A DNA stretch of 9,476 bases from Bacillota bacterium. GTDB taxonomy: Bacteria > Bacillota > Clostridia > Acetivibrionales > DSM-1351. Position 1 is the stretch's first letter; every line of letters begins with the position of its first letter. The position numbers and the translations under genes are program-made. Location: NCBI GenBank assembly GCA_023398105.1, contig JAEWST010000041.1, positions 1 to 9,476 on the forward strand, in the 5' to 3' direction. Positions 6,366 to 9,476 of the stretch are shown here, in pieces. Below the pieces are notes generated by a model, which saw nothing but the letters and a program-made list of their open reading frames with translations, was not told the origin of the DNA and ran no database searches.

Positions 6366-6554
6366 ACGGTTGATTTAGCAACCGAAGTCTGAGGGCATGT
6401 AGAAAAAAGTATAGGTATATACCAACATACTTGCATTGCCACTCGGAAAGGGTTAACCTTGGTCTTTGTGTTACCGACCAAGCATTCCAACATTAATTAT
6501 ATCTGTCGACCATGAATAAAATAAAAAAGCCAGTATATCGACAGAACTTACAAC
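6366..6554 (+). ncRNA. Cas12f tracrRNA
   Basis: The stretch between effector and array folds as known Cas12f tracrRNAs do. Hairpin CGGTTG/CAACCG (6367-6372/6379-6384) is followed by a stem TCTGAG/CTCGGA with one wobble (6388-6393/6442-6447), extended by GGCA/TGCC (6394-6397/6437-6440) and AAGTAT/ATACTT (6407-6412/6427-6432). Then come GGTTAACC (6451-6458) and a 7-bp hairpin CTTGGTC/GACCAAG (6458-6464/6476-6482). CATTCCA (6483-6489) is complementary to TGGAATG in the repeat. A stem TCTGTCGA/TCGACAGA (6502-6509/6538-6545) then leads to AACTTACAAC (6545-6554), which can pair at 8 of 10 positions with the first ten bases of the repeat. The element order resembles the AsCas12f1 and Un1Cas12f1 tracrRNAs as I remember them. 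The exact ends are inferred; no clear promoter was found. Confidence 0.8.
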
Positions 6555-6677
6555 ATGCAATATTACTGATTTTACTAAAATAATGTTTATAAATTGTTAC
6601 TTGAAGATAATCCTGCGGCTTATATAGACATTATCAACTTCGGAAGAAGCTATTATAGCCTGTTTTAGAGCAACAGG
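6555..6677 (+). other. CRISPR leader
   Basis: An AT-rich, gene-free stretch directly before the first repeat on the tracrRNA side. It contains an imperfect stem GGCT...ATAG/CTAT...AGCC (about 6618-6661) around a short CTTCGGAAG. Leaders normally hold the array promoter and the spacer insertion signal. Its role here is inferred from position and from the orientation of the repeats. Confidence 0.5.
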
Positions 6678-7363
6678 GTTAAAAGTTAACTATAGTGGAA
6701 TGTAAATTGGAATTACATGATTTTTGTGTTGTATCATCAGTCCGTTAAAAGTTAACTATAGTGGAATGTAAATAGAAAAGATAATAATAATGTTGATTGG
6801 GATAGCATGGTTAAAAGTTAACTATAGTGGAATGTAAATGAATCAGAAATTATATGGAATAAAGATACTTTATTAGTTAAAAGTTAACTATAGTGGAATG
6901 TAAATTTAGGTAATTGGTATGCACCTTGTTTTTTACGCTCGTTAAAAGTTAACTATAGTGGAATGTAAATACTGTTATTTCGTAATTTATTCAAATAGCG
7001 AATTAGTTAAAAGTTAACTATAGTGGAATGTAAATGTTTTCAGTCTGTATCTTTTTTAACTTCATTAACTGTTAAAAGTTAACTATAGTGGAATGTAAAT
7101 CTGTCTTGCCAAAAGAAACAATGTTCGGGAAATCAGTTAAAAGTTAACTATAGTGGAATGTAAATTTTTTATTTCATAATCAATTTTGCCAACACACTCA
7201 AGTTAAAAGTTAACTATAGTGGAATGTAAATTTTGGATAGAATTTTAATAAAAATTTAACCCATGCGGTTAAAAGTTAACTATAGTGGAATGTAAATTGT
7301 GGACATATTCTTAGAATTTTGACCAGCATATTTGTTAAAAGTTAACTATAGTGGAATGTAAAT
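6678..7363 (+). CRISPR. CRISPR array, 11 repeats and 10 spacers (type V-F)
   Basis: Eleven identical 30-bp repeats beginning GTTAAAAGTTAAC and ending GTGGAATGTAAAT start at 6678, 6744, 6810, 6876, 6941, 7006, 7071, 7136, 7202, 7268 and 7334. Spacers are 36, 36, 36, 35, 35, 35, 35, 36, 36 and 36 bp and all differ. The 3' end of the repeat resembles the GGAATGCAAC handle of Un1Cas12f1 and the GGAGTGTGAAC end of AsCas12f1 (from memory), so the guide reads repeat then spacer on the plus strand, the same direction as cas12f. The repeat contains the 8-bp palindrome AGTTAACT. The last repeat is as intact as the first. Spacer targets cannot be assigned by eye. Confidence 0.98.
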
Positions 7364-7481
7364 CGTTTTTAATATTATTTTTTAGTTACAAAAGTTAAAA
7401 TAAACTCCATAATATGGTAATATTATATCTAGAAAACTTTTAATGAAAATTAATACAACTGGGTTTAAAATGTGGAGGCTT
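7364..7481 (+). promoter_or_regulatory. Region after the array, with inverted repeat and start context of the zinc-ribbon gene
   Basis: The interval holds ATAATAT/ATATTAT (7409-7415 and 7420-7426), a 7-bp inverted repeat with a 4-nt loop. It could be an operator and also contains a possible -10 box (TATTAT, 7421-7426). No matching -35 is clear. GGAGG (7474-7478) is the only ribosome site and lies 3 nt before the ATG at 7482. Confidence 0.4.
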
Positions 7482-7838
7482 ATGACTAAAGTAAACGGTT
7501 ATGAATTAGTTTGTCCTGTTTGTAAGGGGAAAAGCTTTGCTAAAAGAAGTAGTTTACTAAATTCAAGAGGTATGACGCTTATGGGTTTAGATTGGGCAAA
7601 CCAAGGCGCAATAAATTATATATGTGATTTATGTGGCTATATATTTTGGTTTATAGATGACGGGAGAGAATATTTAGAACAAAAAATTGTAGATATGCAA
7701 CAAGAAACAGAAGGTTTAGCTATGGACTATGAAGTCTCCCAAGCGGAGAATGATGAATGTCCGATCTGTTTTAGTAAACACGATAGTAATCAAAAGGAAT
7801 GTTTGAATTGTGGACATGTTTTAGATAGAAAAACTTAA
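7482..7838 (+). CDS. Small double zinc-ribbon protein
   Basis: A protein of 118 residues from the ATG at 7482, or 131 from an in-frame ATG at 7443. I prefer 7482 because GGAGG lies just before it (spacing only 3 nt, unusually short), while 7443 has no ribosome site. Two zinc ribbons are visible: CPVC (C11, C14) with CDLC (C48, C51), and CPIC (C93, C96) with CLNC (C107, C110). They are joined by an acidic helical linker (about 60-88). There is no signal peptide or membrane span, so it is probably cytoplasmic. Zinc ribbons of this type bind nucleic acid or proteins; I know of no specific function. It lies 118 bp after the last CRISPR repeat on the same strand, but proximity alone does not make it a Cas accessory protein. 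Confidence 0.75.
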   Translation: MTKVNGYELVCPVCKGKSFAKRSSLLNSRGMTLMGLDWANQGAINYICDLCGYIFWFIDDGREYLEQKIVDMQQETEGLAMDYEVSQAENDECPICFSKHDSNQKECLNCGHVLDRKT

Positions 7839-7975
7839 CTAACTTATAGCAATATTATTTTAGTCTGTCAAAACCATACGGGAAATCTGAAACGTAGGTA
7901 ACTATTAAATTGGAATTATAAGGGCTGTCAGACTTAATATTGAGACAAAAAACAATTTAGAAAGAAGGGTCAGAA

Positions 7976-9073
7976 TTGAAAAGAAAAGCTATAGTTGTAT
8001 TGATTGCTATCGGTATTTTATTTACTGCTTGTACAAAAAGTTTTGAAATTAGTGGCAACAGTGATGTAAATAGTAAAATATTAAATGAGGTTTATTATAC
8101 TACAAGCGGTTTTTATGCCAAGCTGAGCGGAAATTATCTGGTAGTAGTAGAAAAGGGACTCAAAGTTATTAACTTGAATACCAAAAAAGTTATTAAACAG
8201 ATCGATGTAGCTAATAACGGGTTTGATATATATGGCACAAAGATTGTATGGTCAGCATATAGCGGTAAGAGAAAGCAGGATAATGAGAGTCATGAAGTAA
8301 AGAATATGGATATATTTCTATATGATATCGTAAATAACAAAACTAAACAGATAACTGCAAGCTCTACAGGGAAAGTTGAACCTAAAATATGGGGCGATTA
8401 TATAGTTTGGCAGGACAATAGAAACGATAGTATTAAGGATGATTACTCTGAATGGGATATATATTTATACAATATGTCAACTAAGCAAGAAAAGCAGATA
8501 ACGACAGCACCCGGAATTCATACTAGACCAAGTATCAATGATTATAAGATTGTATGGGAGGATGGTAGAAATTTTACCGGAAATATGGGGCTTAGGTGGG
8601 GAGAAAATGTTCCTGAGAATAATACCGATATTTACATGTATGATATCAAAACGGGCAAAGAGACAGCTATATCTACGAAGCCATTACAGGAATGTAAGCC
8701 TGACGTAAATAAAAACTATGTTGTTTGGGAAGATAGGAATGAAAAAGCTTTTGCGGCAGATATTTATATGTACGATTTTAAAACAAAAAAGACCACTAAG
8801 GTTACTGATGATAAGTATAATCAGACAGAACCTAAGCTTTTTGATAAGTATATTGTTTGGATGGATGAAAGAAATGGAACATCATCTAATGATGTTATTA
8901 TAAATGGTCAAGCACCTAACTCGGATATATTCCTATATGACATCCAAGCAAAAAAGGAATATTTGATGACGGGAAAGGAGCCTCAGATAATGCCTGTGAT
9001 ATCAAATAGATATATAGCATGTATAACATCCAGGCAAATTAAACCAGAAATTCAGGTGATTAAGTATAAATAA
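7976..9073 (+). CDS. Secreted lipoprotein with TolB-like beta-propeller
   Basis: A 365-residue protein starting at TTG 7976, preceded by GAAGGG at 6-nt spacing. The N terminus MKRKAIVVLIAIGILFTAC is a lipoprotein signal peptide with lipobox LFTAC, giving lipidated C19 on the outer face of the cytoplasmic membrane. The rest consists of repeats of about 45-60 residues, each with a YIVWxDxRN-like strand followed by DIYxYDxxTxKxxxIT: about 88-128, 136-176, 185-233, 242-278 and 286-332, with incomplete units at both ends. This is the pattern of TolB/WD40-like six-bladed propellers, which usually bind partners or carbohydrate at the cell surface and need not be enzymes. No catalytic residues are evident. 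It looks like an ordinary cell-surface gene outside the defence region. The substrate is unknown. Confidence 0.85.
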   Translation: MKRKAIVVLIAIGILFTACTKSFEISGNSDVNSKILNEVYYTTSGFYAKLSGNYLVVVEKGLKVINLNTKKVIKQIDVANNGFDIYGTKIVWSAYSGKRKQDNESHEVKNMDIFLYDIVNNKTKQITASSTGKVEPKIWGDYIVWQDNRNDSIKDDYSEWDIYLYNMSTKQEKQITTAPGIHTRPSINDYKIVWEDGRNFTGNMGLRWGENVPENNTDIYMYDIKTGKETAISTKPLQECKPDVNKNYVVWEDRNEKAFAADIYMYDFKTKKTTKVTDDKYNQTEPKLFDKYIVWMDERNGTSSNDVIINGQAPNSDIFLYDIQAKKEYLMTGKEPQIMPVISNRYIACITSRQIKPEIQVIKYK

Positions 9074-9107
9074 AACGCTTATTTAAAGTTCATCTAAAAA
9101 TAAAAAG

Positions 9108-9123
9108 CTGTCCGTTTTGTCCG
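9108..9123 (+). repeat. First copy of CTGTCCGTTTTGTCCG motif
   Basis: A 16-bp element made of two direct TGTCCG half-sites with TTT between them, so their starts are 9 bp apart. It is identical to the copy at 9379-9394, and GGAAG follows both copies at the same distance (26 bp between). The layout suits an activator or alternative sigma-factor site upstream of a promoter. Confidence 0.6.
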
Positions 9124-9378
9124 ATTAAAATGTGCTGTATTAGTATTGTGGAAGGAATATAGCTAATAACTATAAAAAATTAGGTCTTATCTTCTTTCAT
9201 ATTCACAGGAAGTGAAGTTCGCTCTCTTTAAGCACTACCTGCACTTAACACAAAAATATAAATTAAAAAGAAAGTAAAGTTGTTACCTTTGTTACTATTA
9301 CATGTGTTACGATAAATTCATGAAGGAAGAACCATAAGAGCTAAATAATATTGGAGCTCAATAAATAAAATATAAAAC

Positions 9379-9394
9379 CTGTCCGTTTTGTCCG
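9379..9394 (+). repeat. Second copy of CTGTCCGTTTTGTCCG motif
   Basis: Identical to the copy at 9108-9123. The following sequence differs in detail but keeps the spacing to GGAAG, which argues for two functional copies of one regulatory unit and not a recent large duplication. Confidence 0.6.
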
Positions 9395-9476
9395 TATAGG
9401 ATATGATAATATTGACTTATGGAAGTATAGAGAAATAAATTTATGCATATTTGGAATTAAAGATTTTTTAAAATTG

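Larger units (their letters stand above)
9074..9476. other. Gene-free 3' flank with repeated regulatory-like motif
   Basis: No gene is supported in these 403 bp. Besides the two 16-bp direct repeats listed separately, there is a hairpin CAGGAAGTG/CACTACCTG (9206-9214 and 9233-9241, one A-A mismatch, 18-nt loop). No intrinsic terminator is evident right after the lipoprotein gene. The tandem arrangement suggests two promoters or protein-binding sites for a gene to the right of the window. Confidence 0.5.

Noticed and set aside
7385..7414. Twelfth, degenerate CRISPR repeat (GTTACAAAAGTTAA...)
   Set aside because: Only the first part resembles the repeat, it needs an insertion to align, and it lies 21 bp after the last repeat when spacers are 35-36 bp.

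Overview
The window is very AT-rich, with strong GGAGG-type ribosome binding sites and TATAAT-type promoters, which points to a clostridial Firmicute. From memory, the length (415 aa) and catalytic residue numbering (D210) of the Cas12f-like protein match the enzyme called RhCas12f1 from Ruminiclostridium herbifermentans. I could not check that match, so species and identity are inference.

Left part (1-1380). The 3' end of a tyrosine integrase gene is followed by a small coiled-coil gene and a clear intrinsic terminator. A gene-poor stretch then carries a near-consensus Gram-positive SOS (LexA) box. A 99-aa gene lies on the minus strand. Its 5' leader (about 1136-1354) can fold into a large multi-hairpin RNA with a 13-bp closing stem. 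That stem is mutually exclusive with a 9-bp hairpin that hides the ribosome binding site, so the leader is laid out like a translational riboswitch.

Middle part (1380-5000). Three plus-strand genes follow: a protein ending in an Mrr-type PD-(D/E)xK nuclease domain with an unrecognised N-terminal two-thirds; a protein that looks like a tyrosine recombinase with lost catalytic residues; and a small serine recombinase with a C-terminal helix-turn-helix.

CRISPR part (5088-7363). A complete miniature type V-F locus: a 415-aa Cas12f effector, a tracrRNA region with several hairpins and two candidate anti-repeat segments, a leader, and an array of 11 identical 30-bp repeats with 10 spacers of 35-36 bp. 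No cas1, cas2 or cas4 lies in the window. The predicted working unit is Cas12f plus a tracrRNA:crRNA duplex cutting double-stranded DNA through the RuvC site.

Right part (7400-9476). A small double zinc-ribbon protein is followed by a secreted lipoprotein with a TolB-like beta-propeller. The 3' flank has no gene but contains two copies of a 16-bp motif, 271 bp apart, each built from two TGTCCG half-sites. An integrase, recombinases, a nuclease and a CRISPR effector together suggest an accessory or defence region beside more ordinary chromosomal genes.
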